Made by a program: the position numbers and the translations under genes
Notes under the pieces: generated by a model
Told to the model about the DNA's origin: nothing
The model's input: only the letters and a program-made list of their open reading frames with translations
Databases searched by the model: none
Shown here: positions 1 to 7,608 of the stretch, piece by piece
Position numbering within the stretch: the first letter of the stretch is position 1
Layout: each line of letters opens with the position of its first letter
NCBI GenBank assembly: GCA_963840435.1
Contig: CAWIYY010000020.1
Location: 62,001 to 126,000, forward strand
Length of the DNA: 64,000 nucleotides
Reading direction: 5' to 3'
Origin: Bog-473 sp963840435
GTDB lineage: Bacteria > Actinomycetota > Acidimicrobiia > Acidimicrobiales > RAAP-2

Positions 1-380
1 CCCAGGATGGGGACGCCGAGGGCATTGAAGTGCTGGAGCAGGTACCCGTCGTTACTCGCGACCTCGGTGACAAGGCTGTCCTCCGTTAGGGAGAGTCGCT
101 CGATGAACGAATCCGCGAACCGCTTGGCGTGGGCTACCCAAGAATCCGAGTACGACGAGAAGTAGGCGTAGTCGGAGAAGATGTCCTCACCCGACACGTA
201 TGCAGGCAACTGCACGAGGAGACACTCCGAGCACAGACGCACGTTCAGCGGGTAGAAGACCTCGGGCTGGTCGAGCGCGTCCGGGTCGACGTAGCTCTCG
301 CAGAGCGGAGACATTCCGAGGTCGACGAACGTCTCTGTGAGGCCTGCACCGCATAAGCGGCAGACGCACTGGGTCGACAT
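1..380 (-). CDS. Class I SAM-dependent C-methyltransferase, N-terminal part (runs off window)
   Basis: The open frame starts at an ATG (positions 378-380) and runs off the left edge, giving 126 residues. The N-terminus has a zinc-finger pattern: C7-x2-C10 (RLCGAG) and C50-x2-C53 (LCSECLL). A SAM-binding motif I follows near residue 110 (VTEVASNDGYLLQ). This is the layout of the sugar C-methyltransferase family (zinc-binding N-domain, Rossmann core, C-terminal domain) that includes TylCIII and NovU, which methylate nucleotide-linked 4-keto sugars. The neighbour at 492-1718 belongs to the same family, so the pair probably modifies sugars of the polysaccharide made by this locus. The C-terminal domain lies outside the window. 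Confidence 0.85.
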   Translation of the reverse strand, partial: MSTQCVCRLCGAGLTETFVDLGMSPLCESYVDPDALDQPEVFYPLNVRLCSECLLVQLPAYVSGEDIFSDYAYFSSYSDSWVAHAKRFADSFIERLSLTEDSLVTEVASNDGYLLQHFNALGVPIL

Positions 381-491
381 GACACCTCAATCCGACCGAA
401 AGTGAACAATGGACAACAACGGTGAGCAATTGGAAGAGAGGCAAGGACCTGCTCCCTGATACGCCCGCCCTGAGCTGGGATTTTCCTGAGA

Positions 492-1718
492 CTAAATCGC
501 TGCCCGTGGTTGGCCGAGGACGTGTTTCGAGGGCCGCAAGGTTTCAGCATCCACCCACGTGCCTCCTGAATCTTCGATTTGGGGAAAGGCACGACGGACC
601 TCGGCGAGAAGGTCGGGCACGAACAGGAGCACTGCCTGCGGAGGATCCGTGACGAGTGCTGCCGGGCCCACGATCGGGATGTCCGTTCCAGGCATCCGAA
701 GCCCTTGCTTCGATGGCGAAACGTCGACAATTGCAGGTAGCAGGCTCCGATCGAGCCCGGCGCTACACAGAAGTGCCACCGAGCGCGACGCGGCGCCGTA
801 CCCCAGAACCCTGCTTCCACCGGACTGCTGGTCGACGATCCACTCGCGCAACGCTCGAACGTGTGCTTCGACCTCTCCTTGGAGAATTCCGACCTCGGCG
901 GGGTCGTCCACCCCCACCCGGCCGTCCTCCTCCAGAAGGGCCTCGACCGATCCATCGGAGGTGACGCTGAGATCCGACTCTCGAGTTGCAGCGAGCAGAA
1001 TTGTTCCGCCGTAGAGATCGAACTGCCATGCCAATCGGGCACGAAAGCCCTTGGAAGCCAGCATGGCGACCAGAGCCCTAGTTGAGTAATACGCAAAGTG
1101 CCCGTGACGGAGGGCGTTCCACTGGCCCAATCGCATGATGGTAGCCAGCGAGTGGTACTGGAGCACGAGAACCCCCCCGGGGGCGACTCGGGCTGCGCGG
1201 GCAGCCAACGCCGAGGACTGATCGGCGTCGTGCATCATCCCGAATGAGTCGATGACCAGATCGCCTGGCTCCTCTTCGGACGCCGGCGTGAGGCCCCGAG
1301 CCTCCAGCAGCCCGAGCCAAGAACCACCGTGGGGACTGGCGAACTCGACGACATGAGACCTTCCTGAAAGCAATCCCGCCGCTGCAAGGTGTTCCACCGC
1401 GTCGGCGGCCTGAGCGACCAATGCCTCGGGCTCGGCGCCCTGCGTTTCTTCCGCCAGCATCGGGTCACCGAGGAGCTGGGCCAGGCCGCACGACGAACAC
1501 AACCACATCATCAGCGGAAAGCAGGGGTCGGAGCCCAGGTCTCCAGATCCCGGAAAACAGTTGCACGCGGGCTGGTTGCCGAGGTCCAACACCAGGTTGC
1601 CGGAGCATCCACCGCAGGATCGACACGCAGGCGCGTTGTTCAGGCCTGCCCCATAAACGAGAGATCCGGCCTGCCGCGATCCGATCTCTCCCGGTTTTTC
1701 CAGCGTGCTGTCGATCAC
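492..1718 (-). CDS. Class I SAM-dependent C-methyltransferase family protein
   Basis: The 408-residue protein has three parts. The N-terminal zinc-finger region holds C32, C35 and C38 plus C74-x2-C77 (LCSSCGLAQ). A Rossmann-like core follows at about 110-250, with HGHFAYYS where relatives have an H-x-H-x-x-x-S-type motif. The C-terminal domain starts near residue 300 with GYGAASRS, typical of the family. The SAM motif I reads VEFASPHGGSWL, less canonical than in the gene at 1-380, so catalysis is less certain. The GTG start overlaps the stop of the pyruvyltransferase-like gene by four bases (GTGA), so the two are translationally coupled. A role in C-methylation of a deoxy sugar is inferred from family and context. 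Confidence 0.82.
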   Translation of the reverse strand: MIDSTLEKPGEIGSRQAGSLVYGAGLNNAPACRSCGGCSGNLVLDLGNQPACNCFPGSGDLGSDPCFPLMMWLCSSCGLAQLLGDPMLAEETQGAEPEALVAQAADAVEHLAAAGLLSGRSHVVEFASPHGGSWLGLLEARGLTPASEEEPGDLVIDSFGMMHDADQSSALAARAARVAPGGVLVLQYHSLATIMRLGQWNALRHGHFAYYSTRALVAMLASKGFRARLAWQFDLYGGTILLAATRESDLSVTSDGSVEALLEEDGRVGVDDPAEVGILQGEVEAHVRALREWIVDQQSGGSRVLGYGAASRSVALLCSAGLDRSLLPAIVDVSPSKQGLRMPGTDIPIVGPAALVTDPPQAVLLFVPDLLAEVRRAFPQIEDSGGTWVDAETLRPSKHVLGQPRAAI

Positions 1719-2992
1719 GGTGCTGGGACCGATGCCCTCTCATCATGCTCTGTCACGCTTGAACCGAACACGACCAAATCCAGTTCGTCGAACTGCCTTT
1801 CGAGCAATGCGGCCTTCTCGGCCGTACGAGCGGACAAGAAGTCCTGTAGTTGCTCGGAGCGCCGCTCCATCTCGAGGAACTGGTCGGTCAGGGCGTCCAC
1901 GTCCAGCGAATGAACTGAGTAGGAGAACTCGGCGAGGCCCATGTCCGCCATCAGCGCACTGTGCTTGGCCGAATATCCAACGGCTATTGTCGGCTTGGAG
2001 AGCATGACCGCGGCGACGAGGTTGTGGAAGCGAGTCGCAACCACAGCCCCGAGAGGCTCCAAGGCCTGCATTATGTCGCTGAAGGTGGCAACCGGTTCGG
2101 CCACCACCCAGGAGTCGTCCAGTCCAGGTCGGAGGGCTCGTACATCGGACAGTATCTCACGCACTGTTGCCTCATCGGATCCGTCAGTGTCTCCGATGAA
2201 GAGACGCACCCTGCGTCCATTGTCGATGAGCCAGCGGACGATCTCCTTGATGCTGTCGAGATATGAGGAGTAGATCTCTCGACTCCGATCGCGGTCGTCA
2301 TTCGATCCGCCATATGCCATGACGCCCACCCCGATTGTGGACCAGTCACCCGTCCCACTGCGATGGCCAGTGGGAAGCGGTAGGGCAAAGGCCAGATCAG
2401 GGAAGACCGGATCACCGGCGTCGAGGCCGCGTCGGCGCATGGCTTCCCGGGAGCCCGGATCACGGTATGACCGATAGAAGGCCAACCGGGCAGCACGGTC
2501 GGAGAGCCACCGTGTGGCTCGCTTGTGGATGGGGCCCGCTCCAACGCTGACGAGGGCCACCTTGGTTCTGAACAATTTGCCCGAAACACTGAGTAGGAGC
2601 AGGCCGTACGGAGTGTTCCATGGGCGCAACGGAAGACTCGCTTCAAGGACGCCGGCGCCGGGCACGATCACGATGTCGTGTTGGCGTACCCACGCCGAGA
2701 TGCGGAAGACATCGAGTACCCGGCTCGGAAGCCTCAGCATGCTTGCTAGCCGGCCGGTCAGATGTGTCCTGCGGCGGTCGAAGCAAAACATCTGGACCGC
2801 GTCTATTCCGTACTCCTCGATCACAGTCTCTGGTCCGGAGCACATGACGTCGATCACGGCCGATGGATGTCGGGACTGCAGATACCGCAGCACCGCCTCC
2901 ATCGAGGCATCGTTGCCGATATTGCCCGACCCGAGAAGGCCGAACAGGCCAACGCGATGCCCTTGCACCGGGTGCTCGGGGTCCGCGTTCAC
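1715..2992 (-). CDS. Polysaccharide pyruvyl transferase family protein (WcaK/CsaB-like)
   Basis: The 425 residues begin with a GT-B-like N-domain (GLFGLLGSGNIGNDASMEA) typical of the polysaccharide pyruvyltransferase family, and later carry ATRFHNLVAAVMLSKPTIAVGYSAKH, a conserved block with the ARFH-type motif. Members either transfer pyruvate from PEP to sugars as ketals or act as related exopolysaccharide enzymes. It lies upstream of, and overlaps, a C-methyltransferase gene, forming a minus-strand sugar-modification operon with 1-1718. The GTG start at 2992 has no clear ribosome-binding site. The donor and target sugar cannot be told from sequence. Confidence 0.85.
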   Translation of the reverse strand: MNADPEHPVQGHRVGLFGLLGSGNIGNDASMEAVLRYLQSRHPSAVIDVMCSGPETVIEEYGIDAVQMFCFDRRRTHLTGRLASMLRLPSRVLDVFRISAWVRQHDIVIVPGAGVLEASLPLRPWNTPYGLLLLSVSGKLFRTKVALVSVGAGPIHKRATRWLSDRAARLAFYRSYRDPGSREAMRRRGLDAGDPVFPDLAFALPLPTGHRSGTGDWSTIGVGVMAYGGSNDDRDRSREIYSSYLDSIKEIVRWLIDNGRRVRLFIGDTDGSDEATVREILSDVRALRPGLDDSWVVAEPVATFSDIMQALEPLGAVVATRFHNLVAAVMLSKPTIAVGYSAKHSALMADMGLAEFSYSVHSLDVDALTDQFLEMERRSEQLQDFLSARTAEKAALLERQFDELDLVVFGSSVTEHDERASVPAP

Positions 2993-3197
2993 GTGCCAAC
3001 CAGTGAAGCTTCTCCCCCTCTGACGACGCGCGTGTGAGCCCTCATGTGTCTCTCAGCTCCGTGACGGATAGCAGGGATTTCGAACGACTGTTGTCGTAGC
3101 CAAAGAGCACCGGCCACTCCGTCGTGATACATCGAGAAGGCTGGTAGACGGCTAAAACCCCAGTCTCTGGTGCTCGCCAAAGGCGGCGTGAGCCGCC

Positions 3198-3837
3198 CTA
3201 GTGGTGCACCGGGGTCTGGTTCTGCTCCACCTCTTCCAACAGTTGACGGAGGTGCTCGAGACACCGACCCCTCGTAGGCCCGATGCTGCCAATCGGCATG
3301 CTCAGTTGCTCAGCGATCTCCGCGTACGGGAGATCGTTGTCGCCCATCAGCAAACCGAGAAGGCGCTGACGAGCGCGGCGGAAGCCGATCGGCGGCCTGG
3401 CGAATCGCTCTGACCTGCTCTTCCTTCAGGAGTTCGTGGTCGAGAGGGTCGAGCTCGTCGTCGGCCAACAGGTACATCGCATCGGTATCTGAGACCACGG
3501 CCCGTCGGGTTGCGATCCTCAGACTCTCGCGTCGCGAGGTTGTTGCCAGCCATGCTCCGAGCCGCTCCGGCTGATGAATGCGGTCGATGTTCTCCACGAG
3601 GCGAAGCCATGTCGTTTGTGACACTTCTGCGACGTCGGCGTCGTTCAGACGACACCGCCTGGCGATTGCCGCCACCAATCCGCCGAAACGCAGGATGAGG
3701 GTATTCCAAGCTTCGCTCGACCCCGCCCGGGCGTCGAACACAACCTCCGCGAGATCGTCTCCCTCACCGAACTTTCTCTGAACGTATCCCCGTTCGACCT
3801 CGCGGTCGGTCTCCACTGCCTGATCGATCACCACCAT
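3198..3837 (-). pseudogene. ECF-type sigma-70 factor, split by a +1 frameshift
   Basis: Sigma region 2 is intact in one frame (AEVSQTTWLRLVENIDRI, then GAWLATTSRRESLRIATRR). After LPPR, at about 3370-3378, the homology moves to another frame: RQRLLGLLMGDNDLPYAEIA, then MPIGSIGPTRGRCLEHLRQL, ending at the stop at 3198-3200. The second part is a standard sigma region 4 helix-turn-helix. Removing one base between the CGC and CGT codons restores a full factor of about 213 residues. I place the start at ATG 3837 because GGAGA (3841-3845) precedes it; the frame also opens at a TTG at 3870. If read as written, the protein lacks its -35 recognition helix. It lies at the head of the polysaccharide locus and could have regulated it. 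Sequencing error and true decay both fit. Confidence 0.8.
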
Positions 3838-3948
3838 AATTCTCCAATTCGGTACCCCCCGAATTTTCAACCGTGATGCAACTAAGCGGTCGCCATCCGC
3901 ATCAGTCGCACCGACATAGTCCCCGAATAGCTGGGACTCGTCATCCCC

Positions 3949-3980
3949 TTTATTGGGGAACGATGGTGTTTATTGGGGAA
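3949..3980 (+). repeat. Duplicated 12-mer TTTATTGGGGAA
   Basis: TTTATTGGGGAA occurs at 3949-3960 and again at 3969-3980, a spacing of 20 bases, close to two helical turns. It lies just upstream of the divergently read sigma gene. The phasing suits a pair of protein-binding sites, but that is an inference. Confidence 0.55.
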
Positions 3981-4283
3981 GCAGGTGAGTTCTTGGGGGA
4001 CGCGATCATGATCCTCCGTCTCCTTTCTCCGCTGAAAGAGCCACGGCGTGCGTGTCAAGACTTGTCGTCCGACGCGGGTGTTCGGAGAAGGCTGGCGGTG
4101 GAAGCCAGAGAGGCTGGCCTCTGGCCAAGCCGGGGACGGCGCCTCTCGCGCAACGGCATCTCCAGCGAAAGAATCCGGTATGGATGGGCGATCGTCTTCT
4201 GCATCGTCGCCAGGACGATGACGGGCCCGAGTTCTAGCGACAAGGTTTGACGCCGTCGCGCTTCGACGTAGAGGAACGTCTCC

Positions 4284-4299
4284 GCCCCCCGTCGGGGGC
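4284..4299. terminator. GC-rich hairpin
   Basis: A perfect 6-bp stem (GCCCCC / GGGGGC) with a 4-base loop. No T-tract follows on either strand, so a terminator role is only possible. Confidence 0.3.
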
Positions 4300-4335
4300 T
4301 GCCCAGCCGGTGCGGTGCCGGCCTCCGGAGCCCGG

Positions 4336-4363
4336 GGCCCGGGACTGGGGCCGGTCCCGGGCC
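4336..4363. terminator. GC-rich hairpin with 10-bp stem
   Basis: GGCCCGGGAC at 4336-4345 is the perfect reverse complement of GTCCCGGGCC at 4354-4363, with an 8-base loop. It lies just before the 36-bp repeat array. It lacks a T-run; it may be a terminator, a barrier or a binding site. Confidence 0.4.
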
Positions 4364-4410
4364 GTGCCCATACAGGTGCTCCCCCGCGTATCAACAACGG
4401 CAGCCCAATC

Positions 4411-4554
4411 ATCTAGGTACCTGGTATCAGCAGGGGCACTGCAATAATCCAGCTACCTGGTATCAGCAGGGGCACTGCAATAATCCACCTACCTGGTATC
4501 AGCACAGGCACTGCAATCATCTAGGAAACTGGTATCAGCACAGGTACTTGACCT
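4411..4554 (+). repeat. Four tandem 36-bp direct repeats
   Basis: Units start at 4411, 4447, 4483 and 4519. Each shares the core ACCTGGTATCAGCA (AACTGGTATCAGCA in unit 4), followed in units 1-3 by a GGCACTGCAAT block. The fourth unit degenerates at its 3' end. A partial degenerate copy (GGCAGCCCAATC) precedes unit 1. No variable spacers are present, so this is not CRISPR. The array ends 22 bases before the HIT-like gene at 4577, in its probable promoter or leader. Confidence 0.85.
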
Positions 4555-4576
4555 ACTCCTATGTCTACGGAGTGGC

Positions 4577-5098
4577 ATGGGTACTACAGAAGCGAATGCT
4601 GTCGAGATGGACGGATTGAGGAGGCCCGACGTGGATCGAGGGAGCGATGTGCTGCAACTTCCCACCCAGGGCATTTCCCCTGTCGAGGGATGCCGGTCTT
4701 GCGCGATCGTGCAGTGGGTGGACAGCCTGAGCACGCTCGCCGAAGCCGCCTACAATGCCGGGATCGACAATGAGGACGCCGTGGTATTCGTCGATCCCCA
4801 GCAAGCTGGCTTGGTCGTCATACCCCGGCAATGCGTAAGCGGCCTCGAGGAACTGCCGCCCCTTGGTCGTGCCCGCGTCCTCGCTGCAATTCGACGCGCA
4901 ACGCTGTTGCTTCGCGACGAGAATCCTGGGACCACGAGCCGGATCGTCGCCAAAACCGATTCGCCGGCAACGACGGGCCACGTGTCCTTTCAGGTGTTGA
5001 CGAACGGCTGGGATGACCAAACGGTGCCCGAGATGTTGTCAATCCCTAGCGCCAATTGTCGCACCACCGCTGTTGCGCAAGCCGACGCCGCTCGTTAG
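4577..5098 (+). CDS. HIT-like domain protein lacking the histidine triad
   Basis: The frame encodes 173 residues; the ATG is preceded by GGAG five bases upstream. A CxxC pair (C39, C42: GCRSCAIVQ) is followed by AVVFVDPQQAGLVVIPR and later TGHVSFQVLTNG. This order matches the HIT superfamily: CxxC, a DP-x-x-x-G-x-x-x-V-x-P-R strand, then the GHxHxH triad. Here the triad is reduced to one histidine (H135), so nucleotide hydrolase or transferase activity is unlikely as usually catalysed. The protein stands alone between the 36-bp repeats and a LuxR regulator. A binding or regulatory role is possible. The family call rests on motif spacing read by eye. Confidence 0.5.
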   Translation: MGTTEANAVEMDGLRRPDVDRGSDVLQLPTQGISPVEGCRSCAIVQWVDSLSTLAEAAYNAGIDNEDAVVFVDPQQAGLVVIPRQCVSGLEELPPLGRARVLAAIRRATLLLRDENPGTTSRIVAKTDSPATTGHVSFQVLTNGWDDQTVPEMLSIPSANCRTTAVAQADAAR

Positions 5099-5388
5099 CA
5101 TTCGAGGCAGCGAATCGGCGCGTAGATCTGTGGGCAAAATTGGCGTTGCCTACAGGAAGCCAGAGTGGAGACCGGTTCGCCGTGATGGGCGGTAGAACCA
5201 ATTATGAGTGGAATAATCTATGGCGACGTGCGCCAGGCCCGAGTGGTGCCGGCATGGTCGCGGACACCAGCTGAGCGATCGCTGTCGAGGGTCTCGCGTT
5301 GTTCGGACGTTGAGATTGCGCGCTACCGGTCATCGAGTACGGATCGTGAGCGGGCTACAGCTAACGAGACCGTCAGGCTCGGGCACAC

Positions 5389-6129
5389 GTGATAAGCCCC
5401 TTCATCCAAACAAGACCTCTCTCCACGGGAATTCCTACGAGAATCCTGGTCACGGGGAACGATCTTCTGTCTGGCGCCCTGGCCAGCGCCCTTGAGACGC
5501 GGGGCTTCGCCACCATGCATCTCTCGCCTACCGAGCCAGAGATCGAACGCGGGATCGAATGGAGACCGGATCTGGTCCTCTTCGATGTTCGATCGTTGGA
5601 CGTCGCCACCGGATCGGCGTTCATCGAGCATTTCTGCGGGGCGGGCCTGCAGGTTTGCGTCATCGACGCTGCGGACGACGAGGTCCGGAGCGCCGCATGG
5701 CTGCGAGCCGGCCCATCGGAGATCGTCGACAGGCGGGTGCAGTTCGACCACCTATTCCGAACGATCACCCGCCTGCTCCGTGTTGGTCTTCCGCCACAGG
5801 GCCAGGAGGAGTCGACAGCACCCTTGGCAGCAAAGCCTGGAGATCAGCCCTGGCAGGATCCCCGTTTGCAGCTTTTTGCGACGCTGACCGATCGCGAAGT
5901 AGTCGTCTTGGCTGAGCTCCTGGAAGGTCACTGTGCTGAGGAGATTGCAAAGGCCGCGTTCCTGTCGATCTCCACAATTCGGTCACAGATCAAGTCGATT
6001 CTCCAGAAACTCGGCGTCAACTCTCAGCTCGCGGCCGTTGCGTTGGCACGCCGCTCAGGATGGTCCCTGGACCACACCAGGGTCAGTCCCTCCAAACCAG
6101 CGAACGTTCGACGCAGTCGCGCTTCCTGA
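5389..6129 (+). CDS. LuxR/NarL-family response regulator
   Basis: The 246-residue protein has an N-terminal receiver-like domain (about 17-130) with a putative phospho-acceptor D66 in LVLFDVRS, and a C-terminal LuxR-type helix-turn-helix (about 165-222: LTDREVVVLAELLEG, then STIRSQIKSILQKLGV). The acidic pocket near the N-terminus (ILVTGNDLL) is weaker than in standard receivers, so phosphorylation is uncertain. No partner kinase is adjacent. It lies 162 bases upstream of the polysaccharide operon starting at 6292 and resembles in plan the regulator at 24845, so it probably controls this locus. The GTG start is chosen because the frame closes soon upstream; the 290 bases before it hold nothing I recognise. 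Confidence 0.8.
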   Translation: MISPFIQTRPLSTGIPTRILVTGNDLLSGALASALETRGFATMHLSPTEPEIERGIEWRPDLVLFDVRSLDVATGSAFIEHFCGAGLQVCVIDAADDEVRSAAWLRAGPSEIVDRRVQFDHLFRTITRLLRVGLPPQGQEESTAPLAAKPGDQPWQDPRLQLFATLTDREVVVLAELLEGHCAEEIAKAAFLSISTIRSQIKSILQKLGVNSQLAAVALARRSGWSLDHTRVSPSKPANVRRSRAS

Positions 6130-6291
6130 GCGACACTCATAACGAGTTCGTTCGTACGTGGCGTCGGTCGCCCGACCAGATAGCCGCCAGCTCGGGCACA
6201 CCACGGTGTATCTGCGGGCCGTTCCGCCGCTCGTCTGACATATGGAGTCTTCCCGCCGCGGACCTTCGTCCGCAACGTCCCCCATGTCGGC

Positions 6292-7608
6292 ATGAGAGTC
6301 GCGGTCTTCGGCCTCGGCTATGTCGGCACCGTCTCTTCGGCCTGTCTCGCAGCCAATGGTCATGACGTCTGGGGAGTCGACCCAGACGCCTTGAAGGTTG
6401 CTGCCATTTCAGCAGGACAGAGTCCGGTGCTTGAACCGGGTCTGCAATCTTTGGTGGCACAGGGTGTCGCCGCAGGCACTCTTCACGCAACCGTCCGGCC
6501 AGAAGAGGCGCTTGAGAACGCCGACGTGTCGCTCCTCTGCGTGGGCACGCCTTCGTCACCCAGTGGCGAATCCGACCTCAGGTACATCTACCGAGTGGTG
6601 GAGGACATCATCAAGCCGTTCTCGGAGTCGCTCAGTGCGCCCGAGTTCCACACTGTCGTGATCCGAAGCACGGTGCCACCCGGCACGGTCGAGGACGTCA
6701 CTGCGATTCTGCAAAATGCCTTCCCTGATTCAGGGCCCGCCATCGGCGTCGCAATGTGCCCCGAGTTTCTCAGAGAGGGTACCGGAATCGCCGACTTCTA
6801 CGCGCCGCCGTTCACGGTCATCGGTGCCTCGGACGTGCGAGCAATCGATTCGATCTCGCGCCTCTTCTCGTTTCTTGATGCTCCATTGCGGGTTGTGCAT
6901 CCTCGCACGGCTGAGGCCCTGAAGTACGCGTGCAACGCCTTCCACGCAACCAAGATTTCGTTTGCAAACGAACTTGGACGGGTCTTCAGTCGACTCGGTG
7001 TCGACAGCCGGGAAGTCATGGGCCTCTTCTGTGAGGACACTTCACTTAACATCTCACCTCGGTACCTACGACCCGGCTTTGCCTTCGGCGGATCGTGCCT
7101 TCCGAAGGACCTTCGTTCGCTCCTCTATCTCGCCCGCACCGAGAGTATCGACATACCTTTGCTCTCGGGCACTCTGGCGAGCAACCGGCTTTCGATCGAT
7201 GAAGCCATCGACCGTGTTGTTGCCGGTGAGGGCCATCGGATCGCGATGCTCGGGCTGAGTTTCAAACCCGACAGCGACGACCTTCGTGAGAGCCCTTACG
7301 TCGATCTGGCAGAGACGCTGCTGGGCAAGGGGTACGAGCTTCGGATTCATGACCCCATCCTCAACCCCACGTCACTCGTCGGTGCCAACCGTCAGTACGT
7401 CGAATCGAAGCTTCCGCACCTCAGGCGCATACTCACCGACAGCCCCAAAGAGGCCATCGCTGGCGCAGACGTTGCGATCGTCTCGCATTCGAACGATGAG
7501 GTCGTCGCGGCGTTGCTCGAATGTAGGCCGTCGCGGATCATCGACCTCGACGGTCGGCTCGGACCCGAGATCGAGTCCCTGGACTGCTACGAAGGTTTCG
7601 CCTGGTGA
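6292..7608 (+). CDS. Nucleotide-sugar 6-dehydrogenase (GDP-mannose/UDP-glucose dehydrogenase family)
   Basis: The 438-residue enzyme oxidises the C6 hydroxyl of a nucleotide hexose to the uronic acid, using two NAD+. The NAD-binding Rossmann motif is at residues 7-12 (GLGYVG). The middle dimerisation domain carries K211 and N215 (ALKYACNAFHATK). The catalytic cysteine is C269 in FAFGGSCLPKDLRSL, followed by the C-terminal substrate-binding domain (GLSFKPDSDDLRESPY). The NISPRYLRPGFAFGGSCLPKDL stretch resembles GDP-mannose dehydrogenases (AlgD-like) more than UDP-glucose enzymes; this is a judgement from motif flavour. It heads a plus-strand operon and overlaps the next gene by four bases. It would supply the uronic acid for the exopolysaccharide. 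Confidence 0.92.
   Translation: MRVAVFGLGYVGTVSSACLAANGHDVWGVDPDALKVAAISAGQSPVLEPGLQSLVAQGVAAGTLHATVRPEEALENADVSLLCVGTPSSPSGESDLRYIYRVVEDIIKPFSESLSAPEFHTVVIRSTVPPGTVEDVTAILQNAFPDSGPAIGVAMCPEFLREGTGIADFYAPPFTVIGASDVRAIDSISRLFSFLDAPLRVVHPRTAEALKYACNAFHATKISFANELGRVFSRLGVDSREVMGLFCEDTSLNISPRYLRPGFAFGGSCLPKDLRSLLYLARTESIDIPLLSGTLASNRLSIDEAIDRVVAGEGHRIAMLGLSFKPDSDDLRESPYVDLAETLLGKGYELRIHDPILNPTSLVGANRQYVESKLPHLRRILTDSPKEAIAGADVAIVSHSNDEVVAALLECRPSRIIDLDGRLGPEIESLDCYEGFAW

Larger units (their letters stand above)
3838..4576. other. Intergenic region rich in repeats and hairpins
   Basis: About 740 bases separate the sigma gene (minus) from the HIT-like gene (plus). Open frames exist on both strands but none resembles a protein I know. 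The region holds a duplicated 12-mer (3949-3980), two GC-rich hairpins (4284-4299 and 4336-4363) and four tandem 36-bp units (4411-4554). It must contain the promoters of both divergent genes; I could not assign -35/-10 boxes. Confidence 0.6.

Noticed and set aside
3873..4250. 125-codon ORF after the sigma gene
   Set aside because: No homology pattern recognised, and the region carries repeats and hairpins instead; no convincing ribosome-binding site.
4411..4554. Possible CRISPR array
   Set aside because: The 36-bp units are contiguous with no variable spacers, and no cas genes are in the window.
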